A DNA stretch of 64,000 nt from JAYVJH01 sp043777595 (GTDB lineage Bacteria > Bacteroidota > Bacteroidia > Cytophagales > Spirosomataceae), in contig JAYWHT010000013.1 in the NCBI GenBank assembly GCA_043777595.1, positions 6,513-70,512 on the forward strand. The letters are read 5' to 3'. This document shows, piece by piece, positions 23,293-32,122 of this stretch. A model generated the notes under the pieces. The model did not search any database and was not told the DNA's origin. It was given only the letters and a program-made list of their open reading frames with translations. The stretch's first letter is position 1. Every line of letters starts with the position of its first letter. The position numbers and the translations under genes are program-made.

Positions 23293-23760
23293 ATGAAAAA
23301 AAGTTTATTTATTCTTTTTCAAGTTTTTACAGTGCTAACATCATTTGCCCAAACTCAAATTAAAGTTACAACATCTAACCTCAATTTAAGGTCTTCGCCG
23401 ACAGTATATGGAAATATAGAGGCTATTATTCCACGAGGGACAAATTTGAATATTGGCTACACAGGCGATTCGGAATGGGCTTTAGTCAATTACAATGGTA
23501 TAAATGGTTATGTATCGGCAAGGTATATTAAAATACCTACAAGCAAATATGAAAACAATAAATATCGCAATGGTCATTCGACAAATTCATCTATAATAAA
23601 GTACTACAAAAATTCTGCTGGCGAAATGGTACAATCACCAACTTACTATAATACAACACCGGCGAGTGCAACAGCCTTATGTAGGGATGGAACTTACAGC
23701 TTCAGTAGAAGTAGTAGAGGCACATGTTCTCATCATGGTGGCGTTGCAAAGTGGTTGTAA
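23293..23760 (+). CDS. Secreted SH3-domain protein with DUF3761 tail
   Basis: A 155-residue protein with signal peptide MKKSLFILFQVFTVLTSFAQ. A bacterial SH3 domain follows (LNLRSSPTVYGNIEAIIPRGTNL..., SEWALVNYNGINGYVSARYI), expected to bind peptidoglycan or a peptide. The C-terminal TALCRDGTYSFSRSSRGTCSHHGGVAKWL block (split here only by length) is the DUF3761 motif with two cysteines and a HHGG. Export and cell-wall contact are supported by sequence; the substrate is not. Confidence 0.82.
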   Translation: MKKSLFILFQVFTVLTSFAQTQIKVTTSNLNLRSSPTVYGNIEAIIPRGTNLNIGYTGDSEWALVNYNGINGYVSARYIKIPTSKYENNKYRNGHSTNSSIIKYYKNSAGEMVQSPTYYNTTPASATALCRDGTYSFSRSSRGTCSHHGGVAKWL

Positions 23761-23846
23761 TAACCCAACAAACCGTTGAGGGTTGTTCGTAACAACGCCC
23801 ACACAATAAAGATTCTAATCCGTTGGTCTGTGTCTTCAGTACCCTC

Positions 23847-23978
23847 GCAGTCGCTCGGCTCTGTCGAGTGAAATTTATTGGTAGCCCTCTGGGCGGTTTT
23901 GAACCCATTATGCCGCCCAGAACGGTACGCCGCAGCGGGGTTACTGATAATCGTTACTCGACAGAGCCGAGCAACTGC
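23847..23978. repeat. Inverted-repeat element (23-bp arms) upstream of the PQQ dehydrogenase gene
   Basis: gcagtcgctcggctctgtcg (23847 on) recurs in reverse complement at 23956-23978, 22 of 23 matching. A second hairpin, ctgggcgg with ccgcccag, sits inside. Part of the arm (gctcggctctg.cga.tgaa) recurs near 14227. It accounts for most of the 23761-24080 gap. Confidence 0.7.
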
Positions 23979-24080
23979 AAGAGAACATTGCCCAGAAATG
24001 CCATGGAAGGGCATCATCCTATTATTTGTAGTAAAACAAGGGGGTGCGATACTTTTGATTCTGATAACCTTTTGATATTC

Positions 24081-26195
24081 ATGAACAAAAAACTAACCCT
24101 CACTCTCAGTTTAATTACGATAGTTTTAATGGCAGCCAACTGGCCGCTTGACGACCCAAAAATACCAGCCAACGACTGGCCCGACTATCTGGGAGGTTTA
24201 GACCGTAACCATTACTCGGCCTTAACTCAAATCAATGCCGAAAATGTCAAAAACTTACAAGTCGCTTGGACGTATTCTGCACCAGACACAGGCCAGATGC
24301 AAGCCAATCCGTTGGTGATTGATGGCGTTTTGTATGGCGTAACGGCAGGTGTGCGGGCTTTTGCGCTCAATGCCGCCACAGGCAAAGAACTCTGGCAGTT
24401 TGGCGATAAACTCAACGCTTGGCACAGCACCAGCCGAGGCGTAGCCTACTGGACAGACGGTAAAGAGGCTCGGATTTTACACACCATCGGCTCGTTTCTG
24501 TATGCCATCGATGCCAAAACAGGCAAAGCCATTGAAACTTTTGGTGATGGTGGCAAAATAGACTTGCACACAGGCTTGCCCGATATTGCCCAAAATAAAT
24601 TTATTATTTCAAATACCCCAGGTACTGTTTTTGAAAACCTAATCGTCATGCCTGTTCGGCTGTCAGAAGGGTCTGATGCTGCCCCGGGCGACATTCGGGC
24701 TTTTGATGTCAGGACTGGACAATTAGCTTGGACGTTTCATACTATCCCCTACCCTACTGAATTGGGTTACAATACTTTTCCGAAAAATGCTTATAAAAAT
24801 ACTGAAATTGGAGCGGCTAACAACTGGGCAGGTATGGCCGTAGATGCCAAACGGGGTATAGTTTATGTACCAACTGGCTCGGCAGCCTATGATTTTTATG
24901 GCGGCAATCGCAAAGGTCAAAATCTGTTTTCGGACTGCCTTTTGGCACTTGATGCCCGCACAGGCAAACGGCTATGGCACTACCAAACGACCCATCATGA
25001 TATGTGGGACCGAGACCACCCTGCCCCTCCCAACCTCATAACGCTCAAACACAACGGCAAAATGGTTGATGCCGTGGCGCAAGTAACCAAACAGGGCTAT
25101 GTATTTGTTTTTGACAGAGTTACGGGTAAACCACTTTTTCCAATTAAAGAAACCTCTGCCCCAAAGTCTGACCTTGACGGTGAGCAATCGTGGCCTACTC
25201 AACCTGTACCAACCAAACCATCGCCCATCGCTCGGCAGGCGTATCAACTGACAGAAAAAGACATTAGCCCTTACGCCGAAAATCGAGACGAACTTGTTGA
25301 ACGTTTTAGAGCATACAAAAAAGGACTATTCGATGCACCCAGCAAAGAGGGTACAATTATACTACCCGGCTATGACGGTGGCCCAGAGTGGGGAGGTGCA
25401 GCGGTTGATAAAGAAGGCATTATGTATGTAAATTGCAACGAAATGCCGTGGATATTGACCATGAAACCTACACCCAAACAAGACGAACTCGCCAACTTGC
25501 CCGCAGGCGAACGAACATACACAACGCTCTGCACAAGTTGCCACGGCCCCGACCGCAAAGGCAACGCCAAAAGTGGGTATCCGTCATTAGTGGACATTGG
25601 CCAAAAACGCAATAAAAATTTTACGACCGACATCATTAGTAAAGGCAAAGGCATGATGCCGGGCTTCCCGACCATTAGCACAGCAGACAAACAGGCTTTG
25701 GTGGCGTTTTTGTATGGCGAAGAAAAGAAAGAGGTAAGTGCCTTAAAATCAACCACAAAGCCATTGAGTTTACCTTATTTGAGTACTGGTTATCATAAGT
25801 TTTTGGATAATAAAGGATTACCCGCCATCTCGCCACCCTGGGGAACGCTCAACGCCATCGACCTAAATACGGGCGAATATTTGTGGAAGATACCCTTTGG
25901 TGAGGAAGAAAAACTAAAAGACAAAGGTATAACTAACACAGGCACCGAAAACTACGGCGGGCCAGTCGTTACAGCCAGCGGCCTGTTGTTTATTGCAGCC
26001 ACAAAAGATGGAAAGTTCAGGGCTTTCGACAAAAAAACAGGGAAACTATTATGGGAAACCCTACTCCCAGCCGCCGCCTTTGCTACGCCCAGCACCTATG
26101 CTGTCAATGGCAAACAGTACGTTGTTGTGGCTTGTGGGGGTACAAAATTAGGCACAAAGCGAGGTAATCAATTTGTGGCTTTTGCACTGCCGTAG
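24081..26195 (+). CDS. PQQ-dependent dehydrogenase with internal cytochrome c domain
   Basis: 704 residues from ATG 24081; the frame stays open upstream to 23823 but that stretch is the inverted-repeat element and lacks a signal. The N-terminus is a signal peptide (MNKKLTLTLSLITIVLMA). The beta-propeller contains DWPDYLGGLDRNHYSAL, LQVAWTYSAPDTGQMQANP and W-docking repeats (FDKKTGKLLWE). A c-type haem site, CTSCH in LCTSCHGPDRKG, near residue 480, interrupts the propeller. The layout is a periplasmic quinoprotein glucose/alcohol dehydrogenase that passes electrons through its own cytochrome. No pqq biosynthesis genes are nearby. Confidence 0.9.
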   Translation: MNKKLTLTLSLITIVLMAANWPLDDPKIPANDWPDYLGGLDRNHYSALTQINAENVKNLQVAWTYSAPDTGQMQANPLVIDGVLYGVTAGVRAFALNAATGKELWQFGDKLNAWHSTSRGVAYWTDGKEARILHTIGSFLYAIDAKTGKAIETFGDGGKIDLHTGLPDIAQNKFIISNTPGTVFENLIVMPVRLSEGSDAAPGDIRAFDVRTGQLAWTFHTIPYPTELGYNTFPKNAYKNTEIGAANNWAGMAVDAKRGIVYVPTGSAAYDFYGGNRKGQNLFSDCLLALDARTGKRLWHYQTTHHDMWDRDHPAPPNLITLKHNGKMVDAVAQVTKQGYVFVFDRVTGKPLFPIKETSAPKSDLDGEQSWPTQPVPTKPSPIARQAYQLTEKDISPYAENRDELVERFRAYKKGLFDAPSKEGTIILPGYDGGPEWGGAAVDKEGIMYVNCNEMPWILTMKPTPKQDELANLPAGERTYTTLCTSCHGPDRKGNAKSGYPSLVDIGQKRNKNFTTDIISKGKGMMPGFPTISTADKQALVAFLYGEEKKEVSALKSTTKPLSLPYLSTGYHKFLDNKGLPAISPPWGTLNAIDLNTGEYLWKIPFGEEEKLKDKGITNTGTENYGGPVVTASGLLFIAATKDGKFRAFDKKTGKLLWETLLPAAAFATPSTYAVNGKQYVVVACGGTKLGTKRGNQFVAFALP

Positions 26196-26242
26196 GTAAT
26201 TTTTGCGTAGGTCTATTTTTTGCACCACAAAAGCAACAAAAG

Positions 26243-26299
26243 ACCACAAAAGGTTGAAAAAACAGGGAACGTTGTGTGAACTTTTGTAGGTTTTGTGGT
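26243..26299. terminator. Inverted repeat between convergent genes
   Basis: accacaaaa (26243-26251) pairs with ttttgtggt (26291-26299), with further partial pairing inside. It lies between the PQQ dehydrogenase and the VTT-protein genes, which converge, and an A run follows. A related aaaccgcaaaa/ttttgcggttt pair occurs at 45231-45303. Confidence 0.45.
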
Positions 26300-26330
26300 A
26301 TAAAAAAAAATCAAAAATTATTAGCGAACC

Positions 26331-26996
26331 TTATTTTTTAATCTGTTTCTTAAAAACCCAAATTACACCCAAAACCGAAACCAAAAGTAAGGCCATTATC
26401 ACAATGCGGCTTACTATATTTTCGTTTGGGTTGCCAATCAGCGTTCTGATATTTTGGGCTTCGTAGCCTACCCAAATGGCAAGCAGTGTACGTGGAACCA
26501 TTCCACAAAAACCACCTATCAGAATATTACTAAGGCGCAAGCCAGCTACTGCAAACAGTACATTGGTAAGTGCAAAGGGCAATACGGGCGATAGTTTGGT
26601 AAAAAAAACGAAATTGAATTGATTGGTCTGAATTTTATCAAAAAAAGATTTGGTGCGTGGATATGTTATAAAAAAGTCTTGAATAACCTGTCTATCAAAT
26701 AGTTGTACGGCCAAATATACCGACGTAATGGCCAATAAATTCATCAAAACAAGCGGTAGTATGGCCGTCCAGCCCAAAAAATACCCAAACACAAACGCCA
26801 GCAACGTGGGCGGAGTAATGGCAATGGCAGACAAAATAGTCAATATGAGCGTAGCCCAGACCCAATCGATAGTCTGAAATTGCTGAATCGTTTTTTCGTT
26901 ATTAATGAGCCACGCCCCCAATACAGAGCTACCAACAGCGGGCGAAATGGCAAGATAGACCGTCAAAAAGCCACCCCATGTAAGTTGTTTTTTCAA
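26331..26996 (-). CDS. TVP38/TMEM64 (VTT-domain) membrane protein
   Basis: A 221-residue protein with a VTT/SNARE-associated-type domain: ATPPTLLAFVFGYFLGWTAILPLV with its re-entrant segment and the conserved FFTKLSPVLPFALTNVLFAVAGL. Three or four further hydrophobic helices flank it. DedA/TVP38-type proteins are linked to lipid scrambling or envelope maintenance, but the substrate is unknown. Its start overlaps the stop of the TrpD2-like gene by 4 nt, so the two are coupled. Part of a run of four minus-strand genes to 29409. Confidence 0.82.
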   Translation of the reverse strand: MKKQLTWGGFLTVYLAISPAVGSSVLGAWLINNEKTIQQFQTIDWVWATLILTILSAIAITPPTLLAFVFGYFLGWTAILPLVLMNLLAITSVYLAVQLFDRQVIQDFFITYPRTKSFFDKIQTNQFNFVFFTKLSPVLPFALTNVLFAVAGLRLSNILIGGFCGMVPRTLLAIWVGYEAQNIRTLIGNPNENIVSRIVIMALLLVSVLGVIWVFKKQIKK

Positions 26997-28270
26997 TACC
27001 CTATTTGGCTTTCAACCCAATCTAATCCTTTGATATACAATACCTTAGCAAAGTTAATTTGGTTGTCAAAGGCTGTATTTTCAGTTTTGTTTTCTTTCAA
27101 ATATGCCTGAATCAATTTAGCATTTTGCTCTACTGTCAGGTCGTCGATTTGCTCGTCAGTTTCTGTTTTGAATATCTGGAAAGCAGTAAAATTACCATCA
27201 ATTCGAGTAAACGATAGCTGGTTATCTTGGTTTCGGGCGGCACAAAGCAAGCCCGACTCTCGGCTTGTTGAGGGTGCAAGGCTGCCTTCCAAGCCCCGTT
27301 TGAGTACCAACACGCCATCAAAGCCCGCCATGAGGGCGAGTTCGGCCATTTTCATTTGGTAGGTAATATGAAAAACAGACGTAACCAAAATACGTGCGCC
27401 ACAAGGATTCAATACTTTTTCGAGAGTAGCCAAAAATGGCCGTTTGATGATAGTTCGCCGCCGTTCTACCCAGTTATCAAGCTGTGGCGAGAGGGCTTTT
27501 TGGTCGAGAACCCAGCCGAAAGTTGGTTTTTTTTCGAGCAATTCATGGTTATTTTGCAGTAGCCAGCTTCCCAAATACAAATACAAATCATAGGCATTGA
27601 GACCATATTTAGGGCCAGAGGTACGCCCCACGCTCGATACAGCATTGTAGTTGCGGTCTTGAAAAAACTGTGCTACCAACGGCGTAATCAAGTACGAATG
27701 AACAACCCCATCGAAAGGCTCAGATAGCTGAACGATAGGTAACTTGGTTTTTACAAATCTCTGAAAACCAGGCGTATAACATTTGCAGGCGGCATCGTGT
27801 AAGCCTTTATATTCGTCGTTGGTTTCGTACCGTACCCTAAGAATAGACGTAGCCAAGCCCCTAAAAACATCACCTGTACGATGAGTATAAAGCAAAAAAT
27901 GGCCTAATTGCTCGGCTTCGCTCACTTGCAGACTTTGGCCAGAAAGTAGTTTAACCCCAATCGGAAACAGTTGAGCGGGTAACTCTGGACAAAGTTTATT
28001 TAACAAAAAAACAGGATTCGTAAATGCCCCTTTGCCCAAATAATGTTCAAGTCTAATTTCAGTTTCGGTAGGCCCTTTTATCATCAATGCACCAAACAAT
28101 ACGCCTTTTTGGAGTTCATTGGCCTGACCCGATGCCAGCTCTGTGAGGCAGTCATCAACGAGTTGGTCTGTTAGCGACTTGCTGCCATGCTTACCAATGC
28201 CCACAACTTTGATGGCCTGAGCCAGTGCGCTGTCGGTTTGGTATTTGAGGGCAATGGAGGTGCTGGTCAC
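26993..28270 (-). CDS. TrpD2-like (anthranilate phosphoribosyltransferase-homologous) protein
   Basis: A 425-residue glycosyltransferase-family-3-fold protein, resembling YbiB/TrpD2 rather than true TrpD. The helical N-terminal domain includes ASGQANELQKGVLFGALMIKGPTE. The phosphoribosyl-binding part includes SSVGRTSGPKYGLNAYD and MAELALMAGFDGVLVLKRGLEGSL. No trp genes are adjacent, so tryptophan synthesis is unlikely; YbiB-type members bind nucleic acid. It shares a 4-nt overlap with the VTT gene and lies 3 nt from the LON-domain gene. Confidence 0.78.
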   Translation of the reverse strand: MTSTSIALKYQTDSALAQAIKVVGIGKHGSKSLTDQLVDDCLTELASGQANELQKGVLFGALMIKGPTETEIRLEHYLGKGAFTNPVFLLNKLCPELPAQLFPIGVKLLSGQSLQVSEAEQLGHFLLYTHRTGDVFRGLATSILRVRYETNDEYKGLHDAACKCYTPGFQRFVKTKLPIVQLSEPFDGVVHSYLITPLVAQFFQDRNYNAVSSVGRTSGPKYGLNAYDLYLYLGSWLLQNNHELLEKKPTFGWVLDQKALSPQLDNWVERRRTIIKRPFLATLEKVLNPCGARILVTSVFHITYQMKMAELALMAGFDGVLVLKRGLEGSLAPSTSRESGLLCAARNQDNQLSFTRIDGNFTAFQIFKTETDEQIDDLTVEQNAKLIQAYLKENKTENTAFDNQINFAKVLYIKGLDWVESQIGY

Positions 28271-28273
28271 AGA

Positions 28274-28903
28274 TTATAAATTGAGAGGATCAAGGTTTTT
28301 GAAGTGGCCATTGAGCTTGATACGCTCTTTGGCGCGGTCCATTTCGGTCATCACTGGTATAACTTTATTCAAATGTTTTAGTATAAACCTCTGTCGCTCA
28401 GTTTCTTCATACATTTGCAACAGCTTGTATTCATCTTCCATCAATAATCCAATTTTGTGAGCAATCTGATACGAAAAATAAGGCTCGTAAGTATCAAACT
28501 TGATTTTGGACTGGAGTAAAATTTGTAATAATTCTAATTGTTTCATCAGTTCAGGAATAACGCCAAACTCTGGCTCTATCACTTTTTGGTAGGCAATTTT
28601 ACCACCCGAGTATAGCTTACCCACCACGGGGTTCTCAAAAGTTACAATCTTGAACACTCGCAAAGCCTTTGTCTTAATATCCATTTGGCCATCTTCATAT
28701 CGTTTTGAGAGTTCTACTATCTGTACTTCCGTACCTAATCCAGGTAGTTTATTGTTTATAAAAGCAGGAATACCAAAGGTTTTACCCGTCTCCAAACATT
28801 CATTTACAAGCTGCCGATAGCGTGGCTCAAAGATATGCAAGTTGAGGCTTTCGTTTGGATAAACGATAAGATTAAGCGGAAAAAATGAAATAAATGTTTC
28901 CAT
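28274..28903 (-). CDS. LON substrate-binding-domain protein
   Basis: A 209-residue protein matching the N-terminal substrate-binding domain of Lon protease (FFPLNLIVYPNESLNLHIFEPRYRQLVNECLETG) with no ATPase or protease domain. Stand-alone LON-domain proteins of this kind are widespread; their client is unknown. It is 2 nt from gldH and 3 nt from the TrpD2-like gene, so all are probably one transcript. Confidence 0.88.
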   Translation of the reverse strand: METFISFFPLNLIVYPNESLNLHIFEPRYRQLVNECLETGKTFGIPAFINNKLPGLGTEVQIVELSKRYEDGQMDIKTKALRVFKIVTFENPVVGKLYSGGKIAYQKVIEPEFGVIPELMKQLELLQILLQSKIKFDTYEPYFSYQIAHKIGLLMEDEYKLLQMYEETERQRFILKHLNKVIPVMTEMDRAKERIKLNGHFKNLDPLNL

Positions 28904-28905
28904 GG

Positions 28906-29409
28906 TTACTTTAAAGCTACTATTTTTTCGATACTGATTCCCATACTCAAAATTTCGGGCAGCGGATCTTGCCGCATATACTGACGAATTTTGATTGAAT
29001 ACTTACCTTTGCGACTGAAACTATAATTTTTGAGGGTTACAATTTTATGATCGAACAAATCGCCCATGCCGTCGCCAAGAGGTTTACCTGTTTTTTCGTC
29101 CATCAAAATTAGTTCGTTTAGGGCTTCGTTGATGGGTTTTTGTTTGTCGTCCAGCAAAAATCGTTTGATATATAAATTGTAATACGGATAAGACAAGCTA
29201 TTTCTGACCAAATAATAAACATTGTATCGCTGAGTTGTGTCTGTGATTTCAAAAGTAAAAGTAGGCTCGTTTTTCAAGAACCATTTACCATCTTCTATGT
29301 CTTGGTGTTGTTTATAGACTGTATTTGGGTCGGTATTGCAGGCCAGTGTCATTAGGCAGAGCAAGACAAAAATCAATAAATATGATGGTATTTTAATGTG
29401 TAGTTTCAT
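28906..29409 (-). CDS. gldH: Gliding motility lipoprotein GldH
   Basis: A 167-residue lipoprotein: signal segment LLIFVLLCLMTLAC with the lipobox cysteine near 24. The mature chain is of the GldH type (HQDIEDGKWFLKNEPTFTFEITDT, YNVYYLVRNSLSYPYYNLYIK, GMGDLFDHKIVTLKNY, GKYSIKIRQYMR). GldH is needed for gliding and stability of the type IX secretion machinery in Bacteroidota and sits on the periplasmic side. Other gld genes are not in the window. It is the first gene of the gldH-LON-TrpD2-VTT run. Confidence 0.92.
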   Translation of the reverse strand: MKLHIKIPSYLLIFVLLCLMTLACNTDPNTVYKQHQDIEDGKWFLKNEPTFTFEITDTTQRYNVYYLVRNSLSYPYYNLYIKRFLLDDKQKPINEALNELILMDEKTGKPLGDGMGDLFDHKIVTLKNYSFSRKGKYSIKIRQYMRQDPLPEILSMGISIEKIVALK

Positions 29410-29457
29410 AAAATAGTTTTTTGTTTGCTTTAAAACTTTAAGTAGTTGTTTATAAAA

Positions 29458-29530
29458 AATGATACTTGATTTATTCTAAATATTTGATTATTAGATGATT
29501 AAAATATTTTTTGTTTTTCATTATTCACTA
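29458..29530. repeat. AT-rich dispersed repeat, copy 1
   Basis: Contains gatttattctaaatatttga, then gattaaaatatttttt and cattattcactactta. It aligns with 38050-38125 and with the two halves of 44130-44315. It occupies the gap between gldH and the flippase gene. Confidence 0.55.
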
Positions 29531-29531
29531 C

Positions 29532-31055
29532 TTAATGCAATATTTTTATTTTTTGTCTGATTTTTAATGGAATAGCTTTTCGTTCAACAATGATTATTCC
29601 ACCAAAATACAACAAACACAACACCGAGTGATAAACAACGGAAATACCCAAATTGTTGATTTTAATAAGCGACGATAGATAAATAAGTAACGCCGCTGTC
29701 AAAATATAACCCGCCGCCGAGCGCAAATTGTACGGAACTGCATAGTGCCGCTCGCCCAATAAGTAACAAACCACACACATAGCCACACTCGACACCAAAA
29801 ACGCCCAAGCACAACCCAAGTAGCCCATTCGAGGAATGAGAACAATATTGAGAACGACAGTCAGCACCACGCCCACGCCCGAAGTCAAGATGCCGTAGTT
29901 GGTTTTGTCGGTGAGTTTAAACCAAAAAGCAAGGTTGTAATAGATTCCCAAAAACAAATTGGCCAACGACAAAATCGGTACAACGTAAAGCCCCTCTCTG
30001 TAAATTTTATTTTGTAAAAACAAAAATCCTATCAAATCGTTGTTCAAACTCACTAATAACCAGAGTATTACGCACACTATCACAAACCATTTCATGACCA
30101 ATGCCAACAGAGCAGGTGCATTTTTGTCGGAGGCATTTGAAAAGAAAAAAGGGTCAGCCGCAAATTTAAACGACTGCACAGCCAGCATCATCAGCATCGA
30201 AAGTTTATAACATTGGCCATAGATACCCAAAGCATCGGCAGATAAACGGTTGGGATAAAAATTGGCAGGCAGCAGTTGTTTCAAAAAAAGGCGGTCGGTC
30301 ATGGCGTTCATTGTGCCAATAAGTCCCAAAACCATGATAGGCAGCGAATAATGCCAAAGCTCGACAAATAGTTTTTTATCGAACTGAAACCGAAAGTCTA
30401 AAAACTGTTTGCGAAGCAGAAATATAAATGAAGCATTGGCAATAAGATTGGCAATGAAAATATACTCAACCGACCAGTCGGGCCGATAAATATGGGCAAT
30501 TATGTGCTTGTATTGAGGCCAAAAAAGACCGTCATAAATACCCTTACAAAACACCAAAAAGAAAACATTGAGAACAACCGTGAGTAGAATATTAACGATT
30601 TTGACATAGACAAACCTTTTGGCCTTTTTTTCGAGCCGTAGCCGAGCAAATGGTATGGCCACAACGGCATCAATAAACATAATGGCAGCCAGCCAGGCCA
30701 CAATGTGCGCTTTGTCAGGATAGTCGAGCAGTTGGGCTATGAGCGGTGCGCCCATGACGATAGAAAACGAAATACACGCTGCCAAAACTATAACTGTTGT
30801 AAGCGTTTGATTATAAAATTTTTGGATTTCACCAGTCTTGGAGGCATACCTAAAAAAGCCAGTCTCTAACCCAAATGTATAAACGATGTTCATGACGGCT
30901 ACCCACGCCAATAAATCGACGGTAGGGCTAAGATCGCTGGGGCGGCCAAAAATCCAAGTATGGAGCGGAACGAGTAGATAATTGATAAATCGACCAACAA
31001 TACTGCTCAGGCCATAGAGAGCTGTTTCGCTGGCTAATTTTTTGAGGACACTCAT
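29532..31055 (-). CDS. Polysaccharide (Wzx-like) flippase
   Basis: A 507-residue, 12-14-helix membrane protein of the MATE/MOP exporter superfamily, polysaccharide-transport branch. It opens VLKKLASETALYGLSSIVGRFINYLLVPLHT, the family's start (given here in two overlapping parts of under 20: LKKLASETALYGLSSI and GRFINYLLVPL). It would flip lipid-linked oligosaccharides to the periplasmic leaflet. A glycosyltransferase gene is at 58777-59781 but is not linked to it. The start is 140 nt from the divergent cysM gene. Confidence 0.85.
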   Translation of the reverse strand: MSVLKKLASETALYGLSSIVGRFINYLLVPLHTWIFGRPSDLSPTVDLLAWVAVMNIVYTFGLETGFFRYASKTGEIQKFYNQTLTTVIVLAACISFSIVMGAPLIAQLLDYPDKAHIVAWLAAIMFIDAVVAIPFARLRLEKKAKRFVYVKIVNILLTVVLNVFFLVFCKGIYDGLFWPQYKHIIAHIYRPDWSVEYIFIANLIANASFIFLLRKQFLDFRFQFDKKLFVELWHYSLPIMVLGLIGTMNAMTDRLFLKQLLPANFYPNRLSADALGIYGQCYKLSMLMMLAVQSFKFAADPFFFSNASDKNAPALLALVMKWFVIVCVILWLLVSLNNDLIGFLFLQNKIYREGLYVVPILSLANLFLGIYYNLAFWFKLTDKTNYGILTSGVGVVLTVVLNIVLIPRMGYLGCAWAFLVSSVAMCVVCYLLGERHYAVPYNLRSAAGYILTAALLIYLSSLIKINNLGISVVYHSVLCLLYFGGIIIVERKAIPLKIRQKIKILH

Positions 31056-31195
31056 TTATTGGACAAATTGATTGGTGGTTTTGATGTGATATAGCCGCAA
31101 AGATAGTATTGTTTGAGGTTAAAATATATTTTTGTAGAGATTGAGCTGTAATTATACTTATTTTGATGTTCAAAACAACCAATTGACAAATACCA

Positions 31196-32068
31196 ATGGC
31201 CACACTCTTAGATTTTATAGGCAATACGCCTCTTGTTGAAATCACAAAACTCAACCCTAACCCAAACGTAAAGCTATTGGCCAAACTCGAAGGCCACAAC
31301 CCAGGCGGGAGCGTCAAAGACCGTGCTGCATATAGCATGATTAAGGGGGCCGTAGAGCGTGGCGAAATATTGCCAAATACCAAACTCATCGAAGCCACCA
31401 GCGGCAATACAGGCATAGCATTGGCTATGATTGCACGGCTGTATGATATTGATATTGAATTGGTTATGCCCAGAAACTCAACCCGTGAGCGCATATTAAC
31501 AATGGAAGCCTTTGGCGCAACTGTTACCCTGACCGACACCATCGAAGCCGCCAGAGACTATGCCGATGAGCGGGTAGTACGAGACGGTTTTTTGATGCTC
31601 AACCAGTTCGCAAATCCCGACAACTACATGGCTCACTACCGCAGCACTGGCCCCGAAATATGGCGAGACACGGCTGGTGCGGTTACACATTTTGTGTCGT
31701 CGATGGGTACGACTGGGACCATAATGGGTACGTCTCGATTTTTGAAAGAGCAAAACCCCAACATTCAGATTATAGGCTGCCAGCCTACCGATGGGTCGAG
31801 TATTCCAGGCATCAGAAAATGGCCTGTTGCTTATTTACCCAAAATATTTGAGCCAAGCCGTGTCGATAGAACCATCGAAGTGTCGGCAGAGGCTGCTACC
31901 AACATGACCCGACAGTTGGCCAAAGTGGAGGGTATTTTTGGAGGTATGAGCAGTGGCGGAGCGGCATGGTCGGCCATAGAGTTGGCCAAAGAACTGACCG
32001 AGGGCGTAGTTGTATTTATAGTCTGCGACCGTGGCGACCGCTACCTATCAAGTAGTTTGTTTGGTTGA
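31196..32068 (+). CDS. cysM: Cysteine synthase B (O-acetylserine sulfhydrylase)
   Basis: A 290-residue pyridoxal-phosphate enzyme. FIGNTPLVEI opens it, lysine K41 in NPGGSVKDRA forms the Schiff base, and TSGNTG (68-73) binds the phosphate. NSTRERI (94-100) is of the CysM type, which can use thiosulfate as well as sulfide; CysK differs here. It makes cysteine from O-acetylserine in the cytoplasm. It stands alone, with no sulfate-assimilation genes nearby, and is followed by a strong hairpin. Confidence 0.93.
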   Translation: MATLLDFIGNTPLVEITKLNPNPNVKLLAKLEGHNPGGSVKDRAAYSMIKGAVERGEILPNTKLIEATSGNTGIALAMIARLYDIDIELVMPRNSTRERILTMEAFGATVTLTDTIEAARDYADERVVRDGFLMLNQFANPDNYMAHYRSTGPEIWRDTAGAVTHFVSSMGTTGTIMGTSRFLKEQNPNIQIIGCQPTDGSSIPGIRKWPVAYLPKIFEPSRVDRTIEVSAEAATNMTRQLAKVEGIFGGMSSGGAAWSAIELAKELTEGVVVFIVCDRGDRYLSSSLFG

Positions 32069-32080
32069 TTTATTTCGTGA

Positions 32081-32111
32081 GCGACACCATCGCTTTGAGC
32101 GATGGTGCCGC
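32081..32111. terminator. Hairpin of the cgct-NNN-agcg type, cysM end
   Basis: gcgacaccatcgct (32081-32094) pairs with agcgatggtgccgc (32098-32111) with one mismatch and a TTG loop, between convergent genes. It shares loop and stem base with hairpins at 38658-38688 and 60157-60191. There is no clear T run, so it may be a repeat rather than a classical terminator. Confidence 0.6.
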
Positions 32112-32122
32112 TACAATTTAGA

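Noticed and set aside
23823..24080. N-terminal extension of the PQQ dehydrogenase frame by 86 codons
   Set aside because: It reads through the 23-bp inverted-repeat element, is rich in odd R/P/S residues and would bury the clear signal peptide that starts at 24081.
26993..28270. True anthranilate phosphoribosyltransferase (trpD)
   Set aside because: Lacks other trp genes nearby and differs from TrpD in the phosphoribosyl loop; the TrpD2/YbiB group fits better.
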